64,000 bases of DNA from Limnoperna fortunei (Eukaryota; Mollusca; Bivalvia; Mytilida; Modiolidae). The notes below the pieces were generated by a model, which was not told where the DNA came from, searched no databases, and worked only from the letters and a program-made list of their open reading frames with translations. This document shows, in pieces, positions 1 through 11,984 of this stretch (position 1 is the first letter of the stretch; the number at the start of each line of letters is the position of its first letter). The translations under genes and the position numbers were made by a program. The stretch is taken from the NCBI GenBank assembly GCA_944474755.1, contig OX104122.1, forward strand, positions 19,803,714 through 19,867,713. Reading direction: 5' to 3'.

Positions 1-862
1 GTCGGATCAAACATCATTAAAGTAAATGATGTTGTAAAACTACATAGTAAGGTACCAGTGGAGGAGGCAGATAAGGAGGAAAAGGCAGAGGAGGGAGGAG
101 GAGGAGGAGGAGGAGGGAGGAGGAGAAGGAGGCGTAGGAGGAGGGAGGAGGAGGGAGGAGGAGGAGGAGGAGGCGGCGGCGGAGGAGGCGGCGGCGGAGG
201 CGGCGGCGGAGGAGGAGGCGGCGGCGGAGGCGGAGGCGGCGGCGGCAGCGGAGGCGGCGGCGGCGGATACGCTTCATTGCTCGGTGGATTCTAACATAAT
301 GTTCTTTTCCCATAACGTTTTGAAAAAAATCACATAAAAATAATATGATTAACTTACATTGCTATTAAAGATGGTTCATTTTCTGAATTAATTACAATTA
401 AAAACAAATCGATGATGTAACGGATATACCAAGGAAAATTGTATCGATTTGTTTTTAATTGTAATTAATTAATTAATTAAATTGCAGATCCATTGTAACC
501 GTGAGTGTAGTAATTAAAATGCGTTATCCCTTTTTTCATAACAGATCTCCATATTTCACAAGTCATAACAAATGATATTTTGTCAATGTAAAAATTCGCC
601 TCCGCCGCCGCCTCCTCCGCCGCCGCCGCCTCCGCCGCCGCCTCCTCCGCCGCCGCCTCCTCCTCCGCCGCCGCCTCCGCCGCCGCCTCCTCCGCCGCCG
701 CCTCCTCCTCCTCCTCCTCCCTCCTCCTCCCTCCTCCTACGCCTCCTTCTCCTCCTCCCTCCTCCTCCTCCTCCTCCCTCCTCTGCCTTTTCCTCCTTAT
801 CTGCCTCCTCCACTGGTACCTTACTATGTAGTTTTACAACATCATTTACTTTAATGATGTTT
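1..862. mobile_element. GC-rich foldback element, copy 1
   Basis: Two long inverted arms flank a spacer of about 310 bp. The left arm (about 1-272) begins GTCGGATCAAACATC and runs into a purine-rich GGA/GGC triplet array; the right arm (about 590-862) is its reverse complement, a CCG/CCT array ending in a GATGTTT tail. The AT-rich spacer has its own hairpin: arms 388-413 and 442-467 are complementary, around an ATCGAT core. The triplet arrays translate as poly-Gly, poly-Pro or poly-Arg in several frames, which is low complexity rather than a gene. The left end is cut by the window edge, so the true terminus is unknown. I do not recognise the family; a foldback or palindromic non-autonomous transposon is the best description. 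Confidence 0.6.
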
Positions 863-1062
863 NNNNNNNNNNNNNNNNNNNNNNNNNNNNNNNNNNNNNN
901 NNNNNNNNNNNNNNNNNNNNNNNNNNNNNNNNNNNNNNNNNNNNNNNNNNNNNNNNNNNNNNNNNNNNNNNNNNNNNNNNNNNNNNNNNNNNNNNNNNNN
1001 NNNNNNNNNNNNNNNNNNNNNNNNNNNNNNNNNNNNNNNNNNNNNNNNNNNNNNNNNNNNNN
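863..1062. other. Assembly gap (200 N)
   Basis: Exactly 200 N. The same length as the second gap at 51285-51484 suggests a fixed placeholder and not a measured size. Confidence 0.99.
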
Positions 1063-1651
1063 GGTGGATTCTAACATAATGTTCTTTTCCCATAACGTTT
1101 TGAAAAAAATCACATAAAAATAATATGATTAACTTACATTGCTATTAAAGATGGTTCATTTTCTGAATTAATTACAATTAAAAACAAATCGATGATGTAA
1201 CGGATATACCAAGGAAATTGTATCGATTTGTTTTTTAATTGTAATTAATTAATTAATTAAATTGCAGATCCATTGTAACCGTGAGTGTAGTAATTAAAAT
1301 GCGTTATCCCTTTTTTCATAACAGATCTCCATATTTCACAAGTCATAACAAATGATATTTTGTCAATGTAAAAATTCGCCTCCGCCGCCGCCTCCTCCGC
1401 CGCCGCCGCCTCCGCCGCCGCCTCCTCCGCCGCCGCCTCCTCCTCCGCCGCCGCCTCCGCCGCCGCCTCCTCCGCCGCCGCCTCCTCCTCCTCCTCCTCC
1501 CTCCTCCTCCCTCCTCCTACGCCTCCTTCTCCTCCTCCCTCCTCCTCCTCCTCCTCCCTCCTCTGCCTTTTCCTCCTTATCTGCCTCCTCCACTGGTACC
1601 TTACTATGTAGTTTTACAACATCATTTACTTTAATGATGTTTGATCCGACG
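1063..1651. mobile_element. GC-rich foldback element, partial second copy
   Basis: Bases 1063-1642 repeat 283-862 almost perfectly at an offset of 780 bp: the same spacer, the same hairpin and the same CCG/CCT arm, ending GATGTTTGATCCGAC, the reverse complement of the first 15 bases of the window. The visible differences are homopolymer indels, for example AAAA versus AAA near 434 and 1214 and five versus six T near 450 and 1230. That fits either a recent tandem duplication or an unmerged overlap of two contig ends across the gap. Confidence 0.6.
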
Positions 1652-1838
1652 GGATCGATTGAAACATAGCGGGTTAACAGGTTATCTAAATCTTATACTT
1701 CTGCTCGTTATGTACATCATATTGGAGAAGACTGTCCGAAAGGTTTCTTTATATAGATGTTAAAAATGATAAATTTTATTTGTATTTAAAGATAAATTAG
1801 GATGGTTCTGACCCTGCTGTTCTAAATTCCCTTTTTCA

Positions 1839-1840
<2 letters not shown>

Positions 1841-1902
<62 letters not shown>
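1841..1902. repeat. (AAT)n microsatellite
   Basis: About 20 uninterrupted copies of the triplet AAT/TAA. Confidence 0.95.
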
Positions 1903-2763
1903 TAAGGAGCGTCCACTAAAGATCAACTTACACAGTGTTGGTTCACCTCTTCTTCTTTAATAATAATAATGGTAAAATTAAAATAAAAGTGGAATTTCCC
2001 ATTCCCGTCAAGACATACACTGGTGTACACCAATCAACCTCATCTTTGCTATTCTCAAGACAGAGTCTAAAACAATAGGGAGAAGCAGTCTTAAAGTTAG
2101 TTGTTCCAACCCATTACGTAGGGGTTAACTCATCCGAAAAACAGTTTGGGAAAATTAATATTAAACTAAGTGTATATATCATGCTATAGTTATAACTTAA
2201 CGCTTATAAATTGACACCCTTACACAAAAAAGTGGGGGGGGGGGTAGGTGAGATTGTTATAAAACGACATAATACAATTTATACAAATGAGTATTCTACT
2301 TTTATACAAAACTTATTAAGGAACCGACTATTAATTAGCATATCATATGATGAAGCAACAGTTAAATGATGTGTTCCATAAATATACCCCTTTAAGTTAT
2401 GCCAACGATAAGAAAGAAAATGGGGGAGGATGTCGGGACATTGAATCAACACATAAAAAGGAGTAAGATACTGTTTAATTATATTATTTGGTTTTTAAAT
2501 CTTATTTTTATACATTGCTTACGTTTTCAACGATATTATGCGGTGTTCATTAAATTAGTTACGTTTTCCTTATATCTGTATTGTTTTATTTCATGAAAAC
2601 TTAACAATGAAATTAATAGCTAATGTTAGGGGATTTGTGAACTTGTCAAAAGGGTCAACAAAGTCTTTGGGATATTTAAAATTGCATTCAAATGTTTTGA
2701 CCGATCGAGTTAACGTTTGTGGATTTGTCAACTTGTGAACCTGTCAAAAGGTACATGTCTTTG
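1903..2763. other. No gene seen; AT-rich intergenic DNA
   Basis: Contains a G run near 2235-2245 and an imperfect direct repeat: a GATTTGTGAACTTGTC-type segment followed by TCTTTGGGATATTTAAA occurs near 2632-2680 and again near 2721-2775. No coding signal. Confidence 0.6.
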
Positions 2764-3030
2764 GGATATTTAAATACATTCACTACACTCAAAATGAAAG
2801 GCTACAATGGAATCTGCAATATATTTAATTAATTATAATACACCTATTAATTACAATTAAAAACGAATCGATACCATTTTCTCAAGTTACTTCACGTTAA
2901 GGTCAGTGAACTACAGATTTAAATGTTAATTAATAGCAAACGATTTTTTTTTTTACATTGAAAAATATAACAATTGTTAGGACTTGTGAAATATATAGAT
3001 CTGCTATGAAAAAAGAAGGGTGGGGGTTCA
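2764..3030 (-). mobile_element. Diverged inverted copy of the foldback spacer
   Basis: Read on the minus strand, this segment repeats landmarks of the spacer at 390-595: a TTTTTTCATA-CAGATCT block, an ATTTCACAAGTC block, TCAATGTAAAA, then TATCGATTCGTTTTTAATTG, ATTGCAGATTCCATTGTA and GAGTGTAGT. The block order is circularly permuted relative to 440-590, as expected if the source was a tandem array. The GC-rich arms are absent. Confidence 0.55.
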
Positions 3031-6000
3031 CCTGTTAATATTTAGAATCGTATTACTTCTAATTAATGTCTTTGTGGTACAATTTATATATATTATTGTC
3101 CTATTTAAATTTAAATCATAAAAGAAACTGGAATAGTTGTACACGGTAAGAAAAGGTTGACATTCTTTAGATTTCTATTTATAGATTTAGACTCAATTGT
3201 CTATTTATAGAACATCTAAAATGTTAATTAATCTAGACTTAAAATACATCTAATTAGGGTTAAATTATATCATAGGATTTAACAAATAGATCCATAATGA
3301 ACTATTACAAGACTTAATTCAGTTTCTTAATTGACCTAATTAATTTTTAAAAAAAATCATTAAAGGGTATCCACAATAGGGTATCCACGAAGTATTTTGT
3401 TCCGTAGGATTAACAGGTGGAATATTGAGGGAGAAACCCCAGTTCTGCAACTACTCTGCAGTTTAAAATTGATGTAAATTGCATTCCAAAACAAAAAATT
3501 TATTTACATACCTTTCAAAAACAACTTATTATTGTTTATTCATCGCGAAAAATTATGATCTATTTTGTCACCTTTATTTTTTTTAAACTGGCACATTATC
3601 ACCAGTCACCCACTGTGTAGATACGAGTCCTGTATCAAATATTAAACAGCCTAACATAAATATCACTCATTAGACTCAATGAGTGTTTTAAATATTCATC
3701 TGCATTACAGTCTTCAGCAATTTACTTATCAGTAAACCTCTAATTGCTGATTCTATTTCATCAAAAGTAATAGGTACATTAAGCTGGTCAACATCAGTAT
3801 TATCTATAGTTGATCGTTGCCTACGTCTGTTGTGTTTTCATTTACATGTGTATATCTTTAAAAAAAATTGAAATATGATTCATCTCTCTCTCTTCCAACT
3901 ATAAAAGATCTTCCAATATTCCTGAGGGTTTGACGATATTAAGTTGTCAATTTTGTTTTTCGTCTATCTTCGATGTTTTCTTATACTTTTATCCATAGCT
4001 CGTTTATATATTTTCTCTATGGCTGATGAACATAAAACTGTGTACTGTTCTCTCTCACGTTCCGTTTTATAAATCTTAAGTTTTACTAGCATTTATATAG
4101 TTTTACATTCGGTATAAAACTAATCCGTATTTTCACTTTTTAGTATGTGTTTGTCTTCAAAGTTTGTTTATTGTTGTATTTTCAGTCTTGATCCCTGAGG
4201 TTTATCAGTTCTGTCAAAACAGAATGCAGTTCTTCTTTCATTTCCTTGAAATATTTTGTTAAAATTCGTCAATTTTCCCATTCTGCAATTTGTTTTAATT
4301 TTTTCGCTTGACTAAATATTATTATTACTAGGTATGATATAACCCCTCTTTGAACGTTTAAAAAAATTGACAGTGTTGCATAACGATTCTGAAACAAATA
4401 AGAAGTTTGATACAGAAAAATTTTTGATACATTTAAAAAAAATCAGGTCAACATTTAACATGATCTATCACACTATAATTTCTGCATCATCACCGATTCT
4501 TCTATTACAAAACATTATATCTACATAATTCTAATAATTAGTGGCGAAATTTTTTTTTTATTTATACTTTTCCTTTATATCTTAAATTCTTTAAAAAGAA
4601 TATTTACACCATTTTCTTTGTCAGAAATAGTCATCTTTTTTATTTCAGAAAAAACATTGTTTTCTGCAGTTTTAGAATTAAAATTTAAATGAAAATATAA
4701 TTTGATATCCAGCTAAAGTTAAACATTTCGGTTACCAGAGGGACGGAGATATATTTTTATTCACTTTCGTTGCTAAGGATGGATATAGGAGAAAATATTT
4801 CGGTAAAAGCTCTATCGACGAGCGTAGCTTTGAAAAATCGGAAACCAGAATAAAAGGCTATTTTGTGTGTACCGTGTGTACAGTTTTGATGAAAAATTGA
4901 CAACCAAAATATAAAGCTATTTTGTATGTACAAGTTTTAATTCAAGTATATTTATGATGCAATATATAACAAAAGACTACATGTGCGCAAATTAAGAAAT
5001 TGGTAATTCAAACTAGCCACAACTGCAGGACGTGGCTTCACATAGCACCTTATGGGGAAAAGTTCAAATGCCTTCTTTTTATAAATCGCAATGCTGACTA
5101 AGCGAATGTTCATTAGATAGTCCTTAGAAAGTGTGTGTTTTTAGTTCGGTTGAAAATCTTAGATGCCTGCTACCCAAGCTTTTATGTTATATAAAAACAT
5201 ACTAGTAATTATTTATGCTTATCTGGTCCTTTACAGGTAAAATTTTTTAATCTAATCTAAAATTGAGATTATCTTCTCTTATAGTTGCCATATTGTCGAG
5301 ATGATCTGTATTTTGCACTGATGCAAATGCAAAAAGACACATATTCAAGGTTCGAAAGTTTGATTATAATACAGCCTTTAAGCCACGCATTTGCAAATAA
5401 CACTATTTGGTCTGGTCTGAAGTATATGCTGTCATGTACGTGTATTATTTGAACAAATATTGACTTAAAACTTTGACGCATTACAACATTCTATATTATA
5501 ATTGTACAATAACTTCTAACATGCTTTAAAATGCGTCCAGTAAAATTATTATCATACATTTAGACAAACACGTTTAGAATGCAGAATAAATCGGCGGCGA
5601 ATTGATGCTCTGCATCCAAAATTGTCTTGTATTTCGTTAAAAGAATAGCCAATACAATATACAGAGTAGAGCGGTGGTATGTATGCCAACCCAAACACCG
5701 TTATTATAACATATATCTGAGTGTTGTTCACTAATGTGTCCTTCCTAGTTGTCCTACTTTCTATCGGGAGTAGAACTCATTCGTGTGCCCTTGTTCGGTC
5801 TTTTGAGCACCAATGTCGTGTTGTTCGACGTCTACATCATATAATCCAGTCAGATTTCGGTGAAACTATAACAATAGAATCGGAGCTCTCTATTATACAA
5901 GGTACAAAAGTTATGTACCCATGTTTTTTCGGTTGCCATGCAAATTAAAAGTTATTTAGCGCCTTGACTGACAAAAGTTTTCGTTTACTATCTATTCGTT

Positions 6001-8588
6001 TTAAAATTAAAGACAACTTTGCAAAGTTACAAGAACAACGGATATTTAATACCTCTGTTTTGAGAAGAAAACATGAAAAACAGGGGGTGTATTCTCAAGT
6101 GCTGCAAAAAAATGCACCAATTTTAATTTCGATGAAAAAAATCCATAGATTTCTGAAATATTCATCTTTCACATCTGCAATTTTTGACTTGTGACGACCT
6201 TTCATTTTCGAGAAAAAAATTTCAAAGTCGAGCATTATTTCTGTTGCTGTTCATTCATGTGTGATAATTTTCGGTGTGTTCGTATATGTAACAGAGGAAC
6301 AAGGTGCGTGTGATTTGCCATCAGGTTATGTACAAAGGCTCGTTTTAGTGCGGTACAGAGTCAAAAATAATGACAATAATATCTATTTTTTAAAAATGAA
6401 GTAACACATAACAATAAGCGATTTTTGCAAACCACAGAATCATTCAAGCCACGGATCGTTCCCTCTTTTTCGATCTAAATTGGTTTCTATTACACGATAA
6501 TTGTGTTGAAAATATTTTAGCAGTTTAATTTCTATAACAACCTAACATTTCATTGAACGTTTTTAAAACATTTTTAATCTGCCGTGTCTTGTACGTATCT
6601 TAAATACGTCAAAGTAAGACTTATTATAAACAATTTCTTGTGTATATAGCTAATATGTTGGTAGAAAGTGTATTATTATTTTTTTTAAATTCTTCAAATA
6701 GTTCGATAAAATAATTGTTCGCACAAATGGCACAGAACAGCGATCCCTGTATGACTAATACTTATTTTTAAGTCCGAGAATCCTCTGCCGTCTAACGCTT
6801 TTTTGCATAGGCAAAAAAAGCGTTGGATAGAGGGTTCTCGAACAACTTATTTTCATGCAAATGCTACATTTTTACGTGTACGTGCGGATACCAAGGCAGA
6901 AAAATTCACACCAGAAGACCAACATCTTATGTGCAAAATGTGGCACGGACTTAATAAGTCGCAAGTTCGCAAGATAAAACCTTTCAAAATGATTTAAATT
7001 TTAAGAAAGAAATTCAATTCACCTTGACGTAAGTGATTTGCTCTCCTTGCTGTATATTTCTTTAATAAATATGAACGCCCCCACCCCCCCCCCCCCCCAG
7101 AAAATAAACGGCCAACAAACATATATAAATGTAATTTGTGCATACAATATTTGTTCAAATCAACTTTTAATGTTTTAAATGCGAGGGTTTTTTTTAAATC
7201 ACGACATTTAACATTGCTGCAATTCCGAATCTGCATGGTTATGGCGGGGGGGGGGGGGGTTGCTAAAAATAAGAATGAAATGAAGAGTCCAAAATAGCAT
7301 TGCAAAATCTGCTGCTCCTTCCATCATGAATCTTCCACAAGTATATGTGTTTATGGAGTATTATCAAAACTTTCCCACTATGCAAGTACTCTAAAACTTG
7401 TCTGTAGATTGGTTTCTCCCTATTCATTATAGCCAAATACACCAAAAAACCCAACACACAGTCATAAATGCCAGCAACACATTTTAGAAGTCATCTAACA
7501 ATTATGCTCTACTTGAATGAATTTGATCAGATTATTTTGTGCATGCACTTTTTTCAGAGTTTATCAATCAAGATTGTAAAAAAAATGAAACAATTACTTG
7601 CATTTTATATATTTTGTTTCTATTTTCAGTCATTGACATTTGGTTGTTTGGTGGCTACAAAAAATTTATCTGATTTTATACTAGACACCATAAGATAAGG
7701 ATAATTCAGACCAAATTTGCCTAAAGTTGGCAAAAAAGGGTTTCCGGGTAGATTTTTTAAACAAAAGCACATGAAGTGAATTTTAAGCATAGTCAATTGA
7801 TTCAAAAATTAAATACACCCTTATAAACTGGGGGTTCTGAAACCTATGGGTTTTTCATCGAACCATAAAATGACCAGGCCAATGAACAATACTCTAAGAC
7901 AATCGCACATTAAAGTCAGGTTGGAGAAATAACTTAATTAACACAAATTTATTAAGAACTTTGCAAAACTGTTCAAATTTTTAATTTTGGAAATAACAAT
8001 CTTTTTCCTGCATGAGACCGTCTCATGAATATGCATTCTGAAGCACATTCAATATTTCAGTAAAGTATTAAAGATGATTGGAAGAGGTGGTACAAGTGGT
8101 TTCTATACAACCATGGCTAGTTAGGCTTGTGCATGATGACGCCTTCTAGTATAAACCATCTCCAGACCTTGATAGTACAATTGCAGGTTACCTACATACA
8201 GAGCATCTCTACAAAATAAAAAATTAAGATTTACAATTAGGAAACAAACAGTAAAGGACAATTTAAAAAGAATCTGAAAATTTAAAAAATGTTACCTGAC
8301 AATGAAATTTTTTCTAAATATTTATATGAATATAATTTCGGAATGCAAAGTATTCTAAAGTTATCAGTAATAGCCTAAATAGGATTTTTTTACAAAACAT
8401 TTTTAGCCTACACGGCCATCCATACCACAATCAATTACCGGACGTGAATCACTTGACCGTTACATTACTTTTAGACTTGTCTCCCTTAATTACTTGACAA
8501 CGGACACATTTAGGTGCTGCGATTTTTTGCACCACGTTAAAATTACTTCAAACAAACTTAAATCAAATCTATATATATAATGACCTTT
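3031..8588. other. No gene seen; AT-rich intergenic DNA
   Basis: Only short open frames (up to about 100 codons) with no family I recognise. It holds a near-palindrome at 6775-6840 (listed separately), a C run at about 7079-7098 and a G run at about 7244-7259. Low-complexity T and A runs are frequent. Confidence 0.5.
6775..6840. repeat. Near-perfect palindrome (hairpin or tiny MITE)
   Basis: The left arm 6775-6806 (CGAGAATCCTCTGCCGTCTA, then ACGC and a T run) pairs with the right arm 6810-6840 (A run, then GCGTTGGATAGAGGGTTCTCG-type sequence) with a few mismatches and a loop of about 3 bases. Confidence 0.6.
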
Positions 8589-8600
8589 GTCCATAGAAGA

Positions 8601-11600
8601 TCCGATTTGTGACTACATCGGGAACAGTGTTTTAAAAATTTTCAAAGGTCTGCCAACATTTTCTATAGTTGTTCCTTGACGATGGAAAAATGTCTATAGC
8701 TACTTTTGTTTAGATGGACTGTAATTTTCTGCTGTCATTGCTCGACGGAGGAAGCATTCGCGTCTTAGAATATCATAGTATTGTGTATTCTTGAGTTGAA
8801 CTGTATTAGCTGTGTACATGTTTCAAGTACAGTCAAAAACTTCGCGTCAATTATGGGTCATTATCAAAATACGTCAATATTTAATTTCTATTTTCTTATT
8901 AAATTAAGTAACTCATTTGTGTTCAAATGTTATTTAAATGAAACATTCTGATAGTCAAATGTTTGAAACAAATACTAAACATTAACTTTGAACTCTGAAA
9001 TTTTCAAAAAATAAGAAAATATACCCCTTTCTAGCTTGCAGTGTCCATTGTGTTACTAAAACATTTTTAGTAATTAACTATATACCGTTGTTAAAGAAAA
9101 CCTTTGTAAAAGCTTTTTTTCAAAGAATAGCAAAATGTTACTCTGATAAACAAAGTTATATGTCTCAACCAGTCGATTTTATAAATTTTGTATCCCAATA
9201 TGAATGTAACCATACAAAAAGGTCAGTTCTAACTTTCTTTAATTTAGAATTAAAACAGGACAACTTACTGACTTTCAAGATTTTATAACGTAATTGAAAT
9301 GTATTACCAAATAAAATATTGTAAAACAAATGGTCAAATATATAGTTTAGGAAATAATTTTTGTTTGCAAATTTAAGATCAGTAACACAAAGGACAATAT
9401 GGTAACACAAAAACGCATAAAGTAACATTAATGACATTAACAGTTAAAAATATGAAAATTCTGCTTTCATCAAACTTTAACACTTTGTACATATATATAT
9501 TCCACACAAATTTATCTTAATTTCAATCTTCATGATAAATTTTAGTTTATCTAAACATCACAAAATGAAAAATTAAGAGTTAGTAACACAAATGACAAAA
9601 CGAAGTAACAAAAAGGACAAGTTTTACTCTGTCGTTCTTACAATAGTCATAATTTGATTTTTTTATGTTTAAACTAAACTTAATTTTAATTCCTTTTGAT
9701 ATTCCCATGTTTGGGTTCAATATATTCTAAATTATTTTAAATTATGAAATATAAAGTGTAACAACAATGACTTCTTGTAACACAAGTGACAAAATGTCTT
9801 ATTTCTGTCAGTTTAGTTTGTCCATAGCTAGTTGCCAACTTTCACTATAAACCTGATACTTTTGTCCGACAAGTTTAGGTTTAAAAAATAGTTTCTATGA
9901 CTTTCTCCTTGTCATACCAACACTAATCTCTAACTGCAAAAGGCCAATGAAATGTGTTATGTAGACCCTTTCAAAAAACAGATATAGTTATGCGTTGTAT
10001 GAAAATAGAGAAAACCGAACAAACAACAATTAATTAAGAGACGAAATTCGAGGGACAATTACAAATCCAGTTTAACACAGAAAGAGAGTAACCCGAACCC
10101 AATAAAAACCATGTGCTCCTGACGAGTAACTAAGTAGTGTCTGCATCTAATTAGACACCCGCCGTCGGTTCGTATTGGAGCGATTGATTTCCCATAACGA
10201 TCATTCAGTCATGGTGACGACCATAAAACTTCTGGACAGATTGAGTAGTTTAGTAGTCAAAAGCAGTGAGCGGTCTAGAAAATCGGAATACCGATCGCAG
10301 GATCTAGAAAAACGTATAAGTTTTGAAATGTACACAAACAAGTATTTCTAAGTAAGAGGCTGACCTTAACGTATAGGTGGTGTCTTGAATGTCGAGTATG
10401 TTAACACTTAACGATAGTTTGAAGAACGCTAGATAGAACATTGAATTATCACGAACGTATATCTTGCATTGCAAACTAGGGCCATACATTTCATTTTAAT
10501 AAGTTTTATTAGCAAAGTTTACCCATAGTTAATTTGTCCTCCGACAGCTAAAAAAATAATTAAAAAACCAGAACTTAACACAAAAAAGTATAACCAATAT
10601 AAAATAATAAATGATTTGTCCGCTAAATTTACTAAAATGTGTAATCTTTATGTAACAGTTTCTTTCATATGAGATTTTCATTCAAACAATTACTTAAAAA
10701 AAGTTTGGAGTATACAAATCATAAACTAGTTTTGATTAAAAAGTCACTTGTGTTACTGATGTTGTCGCATAAGATACACATTCAAGTTAGATTTATTTAT
10801 TCATGTTTATATATGTTCAATTAAACATATTAATACTGTTTTAAATGTTTGACGTTTTTTATGTTTCCGGTTAATAAATGGCATTCCTGTTTGGATAATT
10901 CAATTTACATACAAGCATTTTTTTGTCCACTTTGTTACTTCATATGTCACTTTTGTTACATTTTCTCTAAAGGTAAATGTCATGTTTTTTCCCCTTTAAA
11001 ATTCGTCTTTTGGTATTCATTATGTTCATAAACGATATTTTATTTATTATGGTAGTGATTGAAGATCATTTATATCTTTAAAAAAAGGAGAAAAGTATAA
11101 ATTTGTCCCTTGTGCTACAAAATAGGTCACTTGTGTTACATTTTTCTTGGTAACAAAAGGGACAGTAACACAATGGACATATTCATTGGTATTTCTATTT
11201 TTTTTAATGGATTCTCCCTGGCCCAATGGATCAGCCTGGTATACCAACTATATTACTAGATGAAATACTGGTCATGCTTGATTCTACATTTTTATGATTA
11301 GAGCTTAAAAAGGCAGTAACTTTAAGGACAGAAATAAAAATTACGCTATCGCGTTAGATACCTTTGATGACAAATTTGATGGAAAGATATCATCATGTTA
11401 TCTGCTTAAATATCCAAAATTACTGAGAGGAATGAGTACTTCAGGGGAAACTATTAGTTATGATAAGCAATGGGGGAGACAACAATTACTTACTTGTTGA
11501 TAAACTCAGTAACAAAAGGGACGCGGCGAAAAGCACATTGGTTTTCACCAAATATTTTCCCAGAATCTGTAAATTTTCGATCAAAATGTGTTGTTATTTC

Positions 11601-11984
11601 AACAGAACACTTGTGATAGAAAAAAAATATGCAACAAAAAGAATTAAAATATATGTTTTCTAAAAAGATAATTAGATAAATCTTCAATACAACGGCCGAG
11701 TCACGTGTACTTTTTAATGAATGTGACCATTTCAGTGCCATATGAACTCAAGGTATAACGAAAAAAGTATCATTTTTTGTTAGAAATCTATTTTCTACAA
11801 TACCAAAGTACAAAACGAAGACCTTTATTTAATTGAAAAGTCTAAATAGAAAGACAGTTTGTACTATCACACAAATATCTACAATTTTTGATAATGACCC
11901 CAATACGAAAATGGCTGTCTTTACAAGTAACTCCATCTCATGAATACTTTGAAGGGAGATAATTCGATGTCACCACAAATCGGA
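8601..11984. mobile_element. Candidate large inverted-repeat element with recurring GTAACACAA motifs
   Basis: Bases 8601-8620 (TCCGATTTGTGACTACATCG) are inverted at 11965-11984 with 17 of 20 matches, and 8855-8869 (GGGTCATTATCAAAA) is inverted perfectly at 11886-11900. Between them, a short motif of the form GTAACACAA followed by (A/T)GGACA or close variants recurs in both orientations: plus near 9381, 9402, 9582, 9604, 9770, 9784, 11165 and 11508; minus near 9043, 10745, 10928, 10946, 11105 and 11130. No transposase is recognisable. Recurring subterminal motifs are typical of transposase-binding sites, so a degenerate non-autonomous DNA transposon is plausible. The boundaries are tentative. 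Confidence 0.35.

Noticed and set aside
17..313. Poly-Arg/Leu or poly-Gly open frames on both strands, and matching poly-Pro frames at 572-862 and 1352-1669
   Set aside because: They are translations of the GGA/GGC or CCG/CCT arrays, open in several frames at once, with no unique coding sequence or codon bias.
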